From: Segetibacter sp. 3557_3
GTDB lineage: Bacteria; Bacteroidota; Bacteroidia; Chitinophagales; Chitinophagaceae
Direction of reading: 5' to 3'
Assembly (NCBI RefSeq): GCF_004354985.1
Contig: NZ_SMSK01000001.1
Coordinates: 868,001-932,000 of the forward strand
DNA: 64,000 nt
Shown here: one piece after another, positions 38,162 through 46,544 of the stretch
Layout: each line of letters opens with the position of its first letter
How positions within the stretch are numbered: the stretch's first letter is position 1
Notes under the pieces: generated by a model
What the model was told of the DNA's origin: nothing
Databases searched by the model: none
Seen by the model: only the letters and a program-made list of their open reading frames with translations
Translations under genes and position numbers: made by a program

Positions 38162-38332
38162 ATGTTTGAATGCCACCAGGACGATTTACATAACATTTTC
38201 AAGTATCTGAGAAAACATCAATCAGCCGATAAGAACGCGACTCTTTCGTCTGTTCGCAATAGGAGGGAGATTGAGAACTTATTTGAGAGCGGGCTATCAG
38301 TTGCAATTAGACAATGGAATTTATATCTTTAA
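38162..38332 (+). CDS. short ORF, 56 residues, unknown
   Basis: ATG at 38162 to TAA at 38330-38332, encoding 'MFECHQDDLHNIFKYLRKHQ...NRREIENLFESGLSVAIRQWNLYL'. It is helical and charged and could be a small protein or the end of a decayed gene. No family recognised; no ribosome-binding site or partner gene supports it. Confidence 0.2.
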   Translation: MFECHQDDLHNIFKYLRKHQSADKNATLSSVRNRREIENLFESGLSVAIRQWNLYL

Positions 38333-38458
38333 TCAGGTCACTAGCCTGTTGCCGCTACGCAAACACCCATAGGTTACCTTCAGCTTTTTTAAAAACACCG
38401 CAAACCTCATAAATGTCACCTTAAGCTTGATACTCAACAAACAACCAAAACAAATAAC

Positions 38459-39364
38459 ATGAATAACCCACAGAATTCCTCTGCCGTACTTGTAGCAGGC
38501 GCTACCGGACATCTAGGTGGCGAAATTTGCCGCCAGTTAATTGAAGAAAACAAACAGGTAAAAGGATTGGTGCGGACCTCGTCGGATGTCAATAAAATAA
38601 GTCAGCTAGAACAATTGGGGGTTAAAACAGTGTTTGGTGACCTGAAAGACAAGGCCTCACTACAAACTGCGCTACAGGGTGTTTATGCAGTCATTTCCAC
38701 AGTGTCCTCTACACTGTCAAGGCAGACTGGTGATACCATTCAAACAGTTGATGATGAAGGACAGATCAACCTGATTGATGCTGCAGTTGCAGCTGGCGTA
38801 AATTACTTTGTTTTCATTTCGTTTTCTCCAATGCCCGGTGAGTTTGCGCTACAAACAGCTAAACGTAAAGTGGAAGAACATCTGACCCGAAGCGGGCTGA
38901 ATTATACCATTCTGCAACCCACTTGCTTTATGGAAATATGGCTAGGTCCCGCTGTAGGATTTGATTATGTCAACGGAAAAGCCACAATATTTGGTGAAGG
39001 TAAAAACCGTCTTTCCTGGATAGCCATTAAAGACGTGGCGTCATTTGCGGTAGCTGCACTAGATAACCCCGCGGCCAGGAACAGAATTTTTGAGTTGGGC
39101 GGCCCTGCGGCTTTAAGTCAGTTGGAAGTAGTAAATATATTTGAAACCAAGCAAGGCAAAAAGTTTGAACTTACGTTTGTACCCGAGGATGCGTTAATGA
39201 CACAACTGGCAGAAGAAGGTGACTGGTTAAGTAAAACATTTGCGGCACTTATGTTGGGCGTAGCGCATGGGAGTGAAATAGAGATGACAGGCACTTTGAA
39301 AGTTTTTCCTATACAACTAACCAATGTAAATCAATACGCAGAAAAGGTGAGCACATATGCTTAG
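38459..39364 (+). CDS. NmrA-like NAD(P)-binding protein (atypical SDR)
   Basis: 301 residues with the Rossmann signature 'LVAGATGHLGGEICRQL' (Gly-x-x-Gly-x-x-Gly, residues 13-20), then 'KGLVRTSSD' and 'VKTVFGDLKDKASLQTALQGVYAVISTVSS', as in NmrA/HSCARG and quinone-reductase-like proteins. There is no canonical Tyr-x-x-x-Lys pair in position, so it may be a redox sensor or an oxidoreductase with an unusual active site. Cytosolic, apparently monocistronic, no neighbour in the same pathway. Confidence 0.85.
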   Translation: MNNPQNSSAVLVAGATGHLGGEICRQLIEENKQVKGLVRTSSDVNKISQLEQLGVKTVFGDLKDKASLQTALQGVYAVISTVSSTLSRQTGDTIQTVDDEGQINLIDAAVAAGVNYFVFISFSPMPGEFALQTAKRKVEEHLTRSGLNYTILQPTCFMEIWLGPAVGFDYVNGKATIFGEGKNRLSWIAIKDVASFAVAALDNPAARNRIFELGGPAALSQLEVVNIFETKQGKKFELTFVPEDALMTQLAEEGDWLSKTFAALMLGVAHGSEIEMTGTLKVFPIQLTNVNQYAEKVSTYA

Positions 39365-39388
39365 CCCGATGATTACAGATAAACTAAA

Positions 39389-39523
39389 ATGCTGTTAACA
39401 AGAGCTTGGCACTACCTGGGCTCACCCGGCATTTCAGCTATAATTTCCGGGTTAGCTAAATTGCTTACGGGCGAACAACTTGCGAACGGAAGGGAACTCA
39501 AGTACGAAACGACCACCGAATAA
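39389..39523 (+). CDS. short ORF, 44 residues, unknown
   Basis: ATG at 39389 to TAA at 39521-39523, encoding 'MLLTRAWHYLGSPGISAIISGLAKLLTG...ELKYETTTE'. It lies 25 bp after the NmrA-like gene on the same strand. It may be a small membrane-associated peptide or a remnant; nothing beyond the open frame supports it. Confidence 0.15.
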   Translation: MLLTRAWHYLGSPGISAIISGLAKLLTGEQLANGRELKYETTTE

Positions 39524-39567
39524 CTGTCAAACGACATAAACAATTGCAATACAACTCTACAAAAAAC

Positions 39568-39933
39568 ATGATAACAACACCCGAACACGACGAGAAAATA
39601 GCAAAGCTGACGTTCGCTTCAGTTTATCCCTATTATATCAAAAAAGTCGAAAGTAAAGGAAGAACTAAGCAAGAATTGCTCATGGTAATACAGTGGCTTA
39701 CCGGTTTCGATGAAAAGAGATTGCAGGAATTCATTGATGAGAAAGCAACGTTTAAAACCCTGTTCGAGAAGGCAAAGCTTAATCCAAATGCAAACCTCAT
39801 CACAGGATTAATTTGCGGCTACCGCGTTGAAGAAATTGAAACACCCCTGACGCAGCAGGTCAGGTATCTAGACAAATTGGTAGATGAATTGGCTAAAGGC
39901 AAAAAGATGGAGAAAATATTAAGGGGCTCGTAA
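39568..39933 (+). CDS. DUF2200 family protein
   Basis: 121 residues from the ATG at 39568; the longer frame begins with TTG and adds eight residues that do not fit the family. 'DEKIAKLTFASVYPYYIKKVESKGRTKQELLMVIQWLTGFDE' is the conserved DUF2200 N-terminus and 'NPNANLITGLICGYRVEEIETPLTQQVRYLDKLVDELAKGK' the C-terminus. A cytosolic conserved protein of unknown function, found singly in many bacteria. Confidence 0.88.
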   Translation: MITTPEHDEKIAKLTFASVYPYYIKKVESKGRTKQELLMVIQWLTGFDEKRLQEFIDEKATFKTLFEKAKLNPNANLITGLICGYRVEEIETPLTQQVRYLDKLVDELAKGKKMEKILRGS

Positions 39934-40104
39934 AGTTTTTGTGCGAAGCATGAGGCTACTGTTCGTCTGTATATGGATGGATACATCCAACGGCCTGGCA
40001 GGCCGCGAAATTCAACCGCTATTGTCGCGGTGGCAAAACAGCTACATCCAGCCTGGCTACCGGTACTACATACATAATAATCGACAACCTTTATACCGTC
40101 TCGG

Positions 40105-41370
40105 ATGAAATTAAGGATACTAATAATGTTGGTCTTATCTTCTCATGTCTTCATCTCGCCAGCACAGAACAGCCCCTATTTAGCGGACTTATATGCACTC
40201 AGGAACATTATTGAAAAAACACCTTCGTACCAGGCACAAATACAAAAAAGGAAACGGCTTGCTTATGAAGCCCTTTATAAAAAACTGGTTGTCGACTCCG
40301 TGAGCAATACCGGCGATTATCGCTATTTCTATAATCTTGCGCAACTCCTGTTTCCAATTCGCGACAATCACCTGGGATTTTACCAGGTACCCGACTATAG
40401 CCAGTTTAAAACGGAGGAAAGCATTCAACAATACTTATCCTCAAAGGCATTCCGCGAATTTCCCAGCCTCTCTATTGATTTCGACTCCCTAAAGCGGCAA
40501 CTTGAAAATAAACCCCTGGATTCAATCGAAGGGATTTATTACTACGGCAACTTATATACTGTCGGACTGTTCAAAAAAAGCCCTAAGGAATATACCGGAG
40601 TTGTATTATCCAGTAAGGTTAACTGGTGGGAAGCGGGGCAGATTGCTATAAATCTGTTCGAGTTTGAACCAGGATTATTCAAAGCAATCTATAGCCACCC
40701 GATTACAAAGAATTACTACCTCTACCCTGTTGAAAGATATCGTAACCATTCCCTTCTCAACGCCTCATTTTATGGGTCGCTCTTTGGTGGGGTCTATGCT
40801 AAAGACAGCGCGGGGATCGACCATGTGCGCCTTCCGGCAACCACCCCACGGTTTGTACTAAAGAATATCGCCGGTAATATCCAGTACCTGCGGGTCGGGA
40901 GTTTTCAACTTAACCCGGCGACTGCGCAGGCTTCTAAAAAGTTTTACGATTCGGTCCGGAATGCCTTAAACGGTGCTTACATGATCCTCGATCTCAGGAA
41001 CAATGAAGGGGGAGCGAAAAAACCGGCCAATAATTACTTTAACCTGGTAAAACGATTTGCGAGAAAGAAAAGGGTATATGTACTGCTTAACAACGAAACC
41101 ATCAGCCAGGCTGAACTCCTCACCCTTCGATTACGTAAACTTAAGAACGTTACCACCGTAGGACAAACCACGAAAGGGATGCTGGCTTATGGCAGCAATT
41201 TCGGAAGGACGCTGAGGTTACCCAGCAACCTGTTCGCAGTGTATCCTACAGACATGAAACGATCGAAGGAGCGGCTGCTGTACGAAGATTATGGTATTAA
41301 ACCAGCGATTATGCTTAACAACCAACAAGACTGGATTGAACAGGTTGCAGCGCTAATCATACATAAATAG
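40105..41370 (+). CDS. S41 family peptidase-like secreted protein
   Basis: 421 residues with signal peptide 'MLVLSSHVFISPAQ'. The C-terminal half resembles tail-specific/tricorn-type S41 peptidases: 'GAYMILDLRNNEGG' (about 291-304), 'RVYVLLNNETISQAELL' with candidate nucleophile Ser334 and Glu337, then 'TVGQTTKGMLAYGS' and 'YEDYGIKPAI'. No PDZ domain is visible. The N-terminal 200 residues are helical and unassigned. Substrate unknown; expected in the periplasm or outside the cell. It is followed by a repeat array. Confidence 0.75.
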   Translation: MKLRILIMLVLSSHVFISPAQNSPYLADLYALRNIIEKTPSYQAQIQKRKRLAYEALYKKLVVDSVSNTGDYRYFYNLAQLLFPIRDNHLGFYQVPDYSQFKTEESIQQYLSSKAFREFPSLSIDFDSLKRQLENKPLDSIEGIYYYGNLYTVGLFKKSPKEYTGVVLSSKVNWWEAGQIAINLFEFEPGLFKAIYSHPITKNYYLYPVERYRNHSLLNASFYGSLFGGVYAKDSAGIDHVRLPATTPRFVLKNIAGNIQYLRVGSFQLNPATAQASKKFYDSVRNALNGAYMILDLRNNEGGAKKPANNYFNLVKRFARKKRVYVLLNNETISQAELLTLRLRKLKNVTTVGQTTKGMLAYGSNFGRTLRLPSNLFAVYPTDMKRSKERLLYEDYGIKPAIMLNNQQDWIEQVAALIIHK

Positions 41371-41439
41371 GATTTACAAGAGGAGCGTTTCGCAACAAGG
41401 CCAGGAATACATGGGTTTGGTTTTGTTTTCATGTTGATA

Positions 41440-42015
41440 TGTGATTACTGACATGCTTAGCCTTGTTTACGCTCCGGGGGGAGCCCCTTGTAAACTTAGA
41501 AACCTTTTTGAAAAGAGGCTACTGCAGAGCAGCAGAGAAAGGAAGGAATAAACGAGATCAGAATGCCATTGACTAAACCCTTTGCTTCTGCTTCATAAGA
41601 GCGCCCTGTTTATAGAAAGAAGCGCACGACGATGTTGAGGGCTCAAGAGGAGCCACCTGTTCAATCAAAATCCTTCAACAAATAAGGTTGTTACCCACAG
41701 AAGCAGAAAAACCAGGAATACACGAAAAGAATATAGTTTTTTGACAGAACCCTTGACTTCCGCTCCATAGGAGCGCCCTGTTTGTAAAAAGAAGCGAACA
41801 TTAATAATTAGCGGCTCATGAGGAGCCACCTATTCAATCGAAACCCTTCAACAAATAAGATTGTTACCCCAGAGCAGCAGAGAAAGCCAGGAATACACGA
41901 AGAGAATATAGTTTTTGATAGAACCCTTGAATTCCGCTCCATAGGAGCGCCCTGTTTATAGAAAGGAGCGCACGACGATGTTGAGGGCTCCATAGGAGCC
42001 TCCTGTGCAATCGAA
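41440..42015. repeat. tandem array of about 172-bp units with paired palindromes (family ii)
   Basis: GCGCCCTGTTT recurs at 41601, 41773 and 41947 (spacing 172 and 174), each preceded by CGCTCCATAGGA or a variant and followed about 40 bp later by a second palindrome of the form GGCTCatgaGGAGCC. An older half unit with ACGCTCC-GGGG-GGAGCCCC lies at about 41469. The units share AGCAGAGAAAG, CAGGAATACACGA and CCTTCAACAAATAAG. The GGGCGCTCC-n-GGAGCG core is the reverse complement of that in the array at 20560-21510, so both belong to one family. The remaining gap to 42187 holds nothing further. Confidence 0.85.
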
Positions 42016-42187
42016 ACTGCTCCAGCCAATTAATATCCTCGCGGCAGAATACCACCTACAGAAGCGCCGTGCAGCGCAACAAAATAGGCGACCCAAATCC
42101 AGTAAAAATTTGTAGGTTTCTCTCCGAATAAAACAGCACCCGTGTGCCAATCAGGGAACAACACCAGAACAACTTTTTAAACATTTA

Positions 42188-42586
42188 ATGGTAACCATGA
42201 ACCCGGACATAACAGCATACAACGATAAACAAGCCCCTCCGGATCGCGAGATCTGCAGCCTGCTGGCAAAGGAGATTTGCCGCGTCTTGCCCGAAGCTGA
42301 AAATAAGATATGGCATGCACACCCGGTGTGGTTCATCAACGGGAACCCGGTAGTTGGATATAGTAAGTTGAAAATGGAGGTCCGGTTAATGTTTTGGAGT
42401 GGTCAATCCTTTGATGAACCCTTGCTTAGAAACGAAGGTAGCTTCAAGGCGGCTGAAATCCGTTACACCTCCCCGGAACAGATCAACACCCTTAATATAG
42501 ACCGATGGCTCGGCAAGGCCAGGCAAATACAATGGGACTACAAAAATATCGTAAAACGAAAGGGCGTTTTGGAACGTTTAAAATAA
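42188..42586 (+). CDS. DUF1801 domain-containing protein
   Basis: 132 residues; an ATG three codons later is an equally good start. 'EICSLLAKEICRVLPEAENKIWHAHPVWFINGNPVVGYSKLKMEVRLMFWSGQSFDEP' is the DUF1801 (YdhG/YyaL-like) fold, a small cytosolic alpha/beta domain of unknown function related to frataxin-like proteins. No operon partner. Confidence 0.85.
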   Translation: MVTMNPDITAYNDKQAPPDREICSLLAKEICRVLPEAENKIWHAHPVWFINGNPVVGYSKLKMEVRLMFWSGQSFDEPLLRNEGSFKAAEIRYTSPEQINTLNIDRWLGKARQIQWDYKNIVKRKGVLERLK

Positions 42587-42601
42587 CATTGAACCATCCA
42601 C

Positions 42602-42730
42602 ATCATTTCAGGAATCAGCGAACAGCTATTTGAAAAGCACGGGTACCTAAACCTAAAACCCGCGGACGATAAAGCATAAGAATGGGCTCAATGGATAAGA
42701 AACATTTTGATAAACAAAGTAAAAAAATGA
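42602..42730 (+). pseudogene. possible gene remnant
   Basis: One frame reads 'IISGISEQLFEKHGYLNLKPADDKA', a TAA, then 'EWAQWIRNILINKVKK' and TGA. Both halves look like protein and join naturally if the stop is read through, suggesting the end of a degraded gene. The family is not recognised. Confidence 0.25.
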
Positions 42731-42834
42731 AGTGAACAACTTGCCAGCATGCCTTGCGTAAACTTTATTCAACAAAGGCAAGGCGGCAATTACACCATTC
42801 GCAGATTAAGCCCGGCCAAAGCCGCCGAATTGGA

Positions 42835-42940
42835 TTGTTGCCGTACAAGGAGTGACACCCCCGTCCGAACCGGTTCATCCGGGCGGGGGTCGGACTGGCG
42901 CAGCCGGGCCGGCAACGATGTTGAATAAGGTTCATCCGCT
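42835..42940. repeat. core of palindromic element, family i
   Basis: GTACAAGGAGTGACACCCCC, GTCCGAACCGGTTCATCCGG and GCCGGCAACGATG appear in the same order as at 62165-62245 and 4000-4055. Clear terminal repeats are not found. Confidence 0.6.
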
Positions 42941-43063
42941 TGTCCCAAAAAACATCCATATCCAAATGGCCTCGCGTCAGTCGTGGTCACTGCTCAATTT
43001 ATAGCAGATGAAACACTTCCCTTTATCTAAAGAACGCTTCAGTAAAAAAATAATCAACAGCAA

Positions 43064-43579
43064 ATGGCAAAAATCATCAACCAGAGAATGACGGTAAACA
43101 TCGAAGGCGACTTCGTGGTGTTCCTGATCGGCATGCGTATTAACCGTCCGTGGAAGCTGCACAAGTGGATACCGGTAGCCAGGGCAATGCCGAAAATGCT
43201 AATCGAATTATCGCAGAAGCCTGAAAGCGGTTTTCTTGGCTTTCAAATGTATGGTGGACTGCCACCGGTAATTGCGCAATACTGGAAAACATTTGAACAG
43301 CTGGAAGCATATGCAAAAGATCGTGAGGCATCGCACTACCCTGCCTGGAAAGCATTCAATACAAGGATCAGGAGCAATGGGGATGTCGGCATATGGCACG
43401 AAACCTACAAGGTAAGGGCCGGAGATTATGAATGCATTTACAACAATATGCCAAGGTACGGCCTTGGTAAAGCAGGTGAACTGGTGCCGGCAACAGGTAA
43501 AAAGGAATTTGCCGCACAACGGATCATGGCAACGAAAGAAAGTACCGGCAATCAGCAGCAATCTTTTGACAACATATAG
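43064..43579 (+). CDS. DUF4188 domain-containing protein
   Basis: 171 residues. 'VNIEGDFVVFLIGMRINRPWKLHKWIPVARAMPKMLIEL' and 'GFLGFQMYGGLPPVIAQYWKTFEQLEAYAKDREASHYPAWKAFNTRI' define DUF4188, a ferredoxin-like alpha/beta-barrel related to monooxygenase-type proteins. Cytosolic; reaction unknown. The VOC pseudogene begins 56 bp downstream on the same strand. Confidence 0.85.
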   Translation: MAKIINQRMTVNIEGDFVVFLIGMRINRPWKLHKWIPVARAMPKMLIELSQKPESGFLGFQMYGGLPPVIAQYWKTFEQLEAYAKDREASHYPAWKAFNTRIRSNGDVGIWHETYKVRAGDYECIYNNMPRYGLGKAGELVPATGKKEFAAQRIMATKESTGNQQQSFDNI

Positions 43580-43635
43580 ATTGCCCGCAACGGCTGAGTT
43601 GATTACCTTAGATATGATTACCAAATTGCAGCCGA

Positions 43636-44031
43636 ATGGACACTCCATACAAACCAAAAGATTACAATTCGTTGTCGCCGTACCTGGTAGTTGATCAGGC
43701 GCAGAAGCTCGTTGACTTATTGAAAGCCGTCTTTAACGCTACCGAACTTAGAAGGTATGACCACGGGGATGGAACTATTGCGCATATTGAGTTGAAACTG
43801 GATGACAGCGTGATCATGATGAGTAACAGCACAGAACAGTATGCTGCAAATAAGATGATGCTGCATATGTATGTACCGGATGTTTTTGAAACTTTCAACC
43901 GGGCCATAGCCCAGGGTTGAGAGGTTATAGAGAGACCCGTTAATAAACCGGGGGATCCCGATACCCGGGGTGCTTTTTTTGATTTTGCTGGTAATTATTG
44001 GGCGGTAAGCACCCAGGCAAAACAAGAATAG
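43636..44031 (+). pseudogene. VOC (glyoxalase/PhnB-like) protein interrupted by an in-frame TGA
   Basis: The frame begins 'MDTPYKPKDYNSLSPYLVVDQAQKLVDLLKAVF' and reaches 'FNRAIAQG', where a TGA (43918-43920) stands in place of the residue before 'EVIERPVNKPGDPDTRGAFFDFAGNYWAVSTQ', ending at TAG (44029-44031). The part after the TGA is the expected second half of a VOC domain, so the intact protein would have 131 residues. Homologues commonly have Cys or a small residue there, so one base change (TGC or TGT to TGA) would suffice. Recent nonsense mutation is most likely; readthrough is not excluded. Confidence 0.8.
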
Positions 44032-44059
44032 CATTAAAACCAAACTATCCAACATCAAT

Positions 44060-44353
44060 CAATGTCGTTTAGTTAAGCCCCTTGCTGGCTTAACTTGCCA
44101 GTAATGATATACAGAACAAGCCCGCCCCTACCGGATGGCATATTGGGGCTGGGCGAATTTCTTTGCTTCAAGGCAAAGAAACTGACACACGGACTTTGCC
44201 GATCAATCCAACGCTTGCCCCTCCTGCATTACAGCCTATTCTCCTACGTTGAAGGTTGACGGCTCTTAGAATAAACCGGGGGCACGGCGCAACGATTTCT
44301 AATCAAAAACTGCAATTTACTCCAAAAATTATTGCTTAACCAAAACGACACTG
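44060..44353. repeat. longer palindromic-element-like segment, family i
   Basis: CAATGTCGTTTAGTTAAG at 44060-44077 faces GCTTAACCAAAACGACACTG at 44335-44353 (imperfect inverted repeat). The interior has GCCCGCCCCTACCGGATGG but otherwise differs from other copies. The remainder of the gap, to 44569, shows nothing else. Confidence 0.45.
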
Positions 44354-44569
44354 ACCCATTTATAGTGAAGCACATTGCTGAACGGTATTGGGCTTAGCTT
44401 TTTGGAAAGCGAACAAGCCTTTTCGCTTTAAAATGCTTCACTAAGGTTTTGGCCCCCATGTTTGATAATGTTTGCCCCCAGGACGTTAGGAAACCCCGGG
44501 ATTTTGTTGTACATAGTTGTAGCATAGCGGTCGGATCCCATACGGTTTGTTTAACACACGGTTCGTCCT

Positions 44570-45325
44570 ATGTCAATTAAAGCCTTAACGATGCAGCTTT
44601 TCAATGTAGGTACAATGGGGGCACAAACGCATTCATCTTCGTCGGGGGCGGCCAATTTGCCGGGTCGGAAGCTGGGTATCATATTAATACTTCAGCTGCT
44701 CACGGCGCTCACATTACCGTTTATATTGGCTAAGCCCATTACCGTTGGCGCACCAGCTTACCTCACGGCTGTTGCCGCACATACCTGGCAGGTTCGAGCA
44801 GCGGTATTGCTGTCCTTTGTTGGTTCGGCACTAACCGTTTATCTTGGTATTACCGCTTTCCAGGTTTTTTGGTTGCACAGTAAGCAGGTTGCCGTACTGT
44901 TCATTGTCACCTGCACAATCAGCTGTACACTCGACATCGTGCATGCCGGTACAATTTTGTCCATGCTTGCGATAAGCAAATCATTTGCCGTTTCGGGTGG
45001 TCCAATCAACGACCTGTACCAGGTGGTTGCCGAGGCTATTTTTTATGCCCGACGATCAGCACATGCTACGCAGTTGCTGGCAATTGGCGGCTGGATGTTC
45101 GTTTTCTACATAGCCTTATTGCGCTTTAAATTGATCCCCATTGCATTGGGGGGTTTGGGTATTCTAGGGGTTAGCTTACAGTTTATTGGGGTAACAATGA
45201 TGATGTTGCTGGGATACCGCGCCATTGGTGAAATGGCTATGCCCTTACTCCCTATTCACCTGTCCACTGCCGTTTGGCTGATCGCCAAAGGCTTGAAAAA
45301 CCAAACCGTGGAGAGTCCAGGCTAA
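44570..45325 (+). CDS. DUF4386 family integral membrane protein
   Basis: 251 residues with about six hydrophobic segments (near 35-55, 76-98, 105-125, 165-185, 188-208, 215-232). The layout and segments such as 'AAHTWQVRAAVLLSFVGSALTVYLGITAFQVF' and 'LLAIGGWMFVFYIALLRFKLIPIALGGLGILG' match DUF4386, an inner-membrane family of unknown function. The first 30 residues are polar and may contain a later true start. A terminator-like hairpin follows. Confidence 0.82.
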   Translation: MSIKALTMQLFNVGTMGAQTHSSSSGAANLPGRKLGIILILQLLTALTLPFILAKPITVGAPAYLTAVAAHTWQVRAAVLLSFVGSALTVYLGITAFQVFWLHSKQVAVLFIVTCTISCTLDIVHAGTILSMLAISKSFAVSGGPINDLYQVVAEAIFYARRSAHATQLLAIGGWMFVFYIALLRFKLIPIALGGLGILGVSLQFIGVTMMMLLGYRAIGEMAMPLLPIHLSTAVWLIAKGLKNQTVESPG

Positions 45326-45375
45326 TAAACAATTCAACATGATCCAGAAACAAAGCGCTTGCAGACCATTTACAT

Positions 45376-45414
45376 GGGCTCCGGTGAAAGCACCTGACAG
45401 CAGGAGCCCTTTTC
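45376..45414 (+). terminator. probable terminator after DUF4386 gene
   Basis: GGGCTCC (45376-45382) pairs with GGAGCCC (45403-45409), enclosing a smaller GGTG-AAAG-CACC hairpin, followed by TTTTCTT. Confidence 0.5.
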
Positions 45415-45451
45415 TTATAATTGACAATGGAAAAACATTAAAACGCTACTT

Positions 45452-46420
45452 ATGTTAAGGCGAGACTTTATGAAACGTACCGCTACTTTAACGGCCCTGC
45501 TGCCGCTATCGGGATGGAACAAATTCATGACTGCTGATAAACTTCTTTTCATGGATGCAGATGTAATAAAAATCAAACTAGGTGAATATAATTGTACGAT
45601 CTTCCGGGATCTTACATTTAAATACCTGGCAAAAGATTTTTTCATTAATGCAACCGAAGCGGAGTTGACGCAATCGCTGCTGAAATACCGCATTAGCCCC
45701 GACAATATCCCATCTCCGTTTATCGCGCTGCTGTTGGAAAATAAGACAAGAAAAATCCTTGTTGATACAGGTATCGGCTTCCTGGACGAACCCCTTGTTT
45801 TTAGGGGCACTACTTACGCCTTCAAGGGTCAGCTAGAGCACCTCTTAGATCAACAGCATATCACCGGCGAGGAGATCACCGATGTAGTGGTTACGCATTT
45901 TCACCCCGACCATATTGGAGGTATATCCGCCGGTGATGGAAAGCTCCGTTTCCCCAAAGCCCGCTTTCATATGCATGAAGAAGAATGGAGTTACTGGCAC
46001 TCGTCCCGGGCGGATCATGAGCCGGCCCTTTTCAGGTACTTTATCGAAAAGAATATCACCCCGTTGAAAAACGGTAACTTAAACTTATTCCGGGGCGACA
46101 ATACGGAGATATTTTCTGGAGTCACTGCGCTGATGGCTGCCGGCCATACCCCTGGACAAATCGCTTTGAACATCAAATCTGAACACGGGCACCTGCTTTA
46201 TATCTCCGACGCCTTTTTACACCCGCTTCATTTAGAAAAGCTGGACTGGCGAACCAACTACGACCTCGACCATACGCTCGCAAAACAGACCCGCATAAAA
46301 TTGGCGGAATTAGCCTACAAAGAAAACATGCTGGTAAATGCATTTCATTTCGATTTTCCCGGGCTGGGACGAATAGACAAAGTGAAGAATGTATTTACGT
46401 GGAAATATTCAGAGATATGA
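45452..46420 (+). CDS. MBL-fold metallo-hydrolase with Tat-like signal
   Basis: 322 residues. The N-terminus 'MLRRDFMKRTATLTALLPLSGW' has a twin-arginine-type signal. The metal-binding motif 'VVVTHFHPDHIGG' (HxHxDH, about residues 146-156) is followed by 'AAGHTPGQIAL', 'LYISDAF' and 'NAFHFDFPGLGRI', giving the remaining ligands of the lactonase/glyoxalase-II-like dizinc site. It resembles quorum-quenching lactonase-like and related MBL hydrolases; the substrate is not predictable. Folded before export if Tat is used. Confidence 0.88.
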   Translation: MLRRDFMKRTATLTALLPLSGWNKFMTADKLLFMDADVIKIKLGEYNCTIFRDLTFKYLAKDFFINATEAELTQSLLKYRISPDNIPSPFIALLLENKTRKILVDTGIGFLDEPLVFRGTTYAFKGQLEHLLDQQHITGEEITDVVVTHFHPDHIGGISAGDGKLRFPKARFHMHEEEWSYWHSSRADHEPALFRYFIEKNITPLKNGNLNLFRGDNTEIFSGVTALMAAGHTPGQIALNIKSEHGHLLYISDAFLHPLHLEKLDWRTNYDLDHTLAKQTRIKLAELAYKENMLVNAFHFDFPGLGRIDKVKNVFTWKYSEI

Positions 46421-46544
46421 TTTCTACCTTCCGTTGGCCATTGCAAAACCGTGATCGATACCATAACATACCTATCAGATTTGAATTGCATTAACTTGAG
46501 CGCACAACAACCCAGCTCGTTGCAGGGAAAATCATTAGTCAACA

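Noticed and set aside
43918-43920. Selenocysteine codon in the VOC gene
   Set aside because: Only a weak 4-bp stem can be drawn downstream, no selenocysteine machinery is in the window, and nonsense mutation is the simpler explanation.
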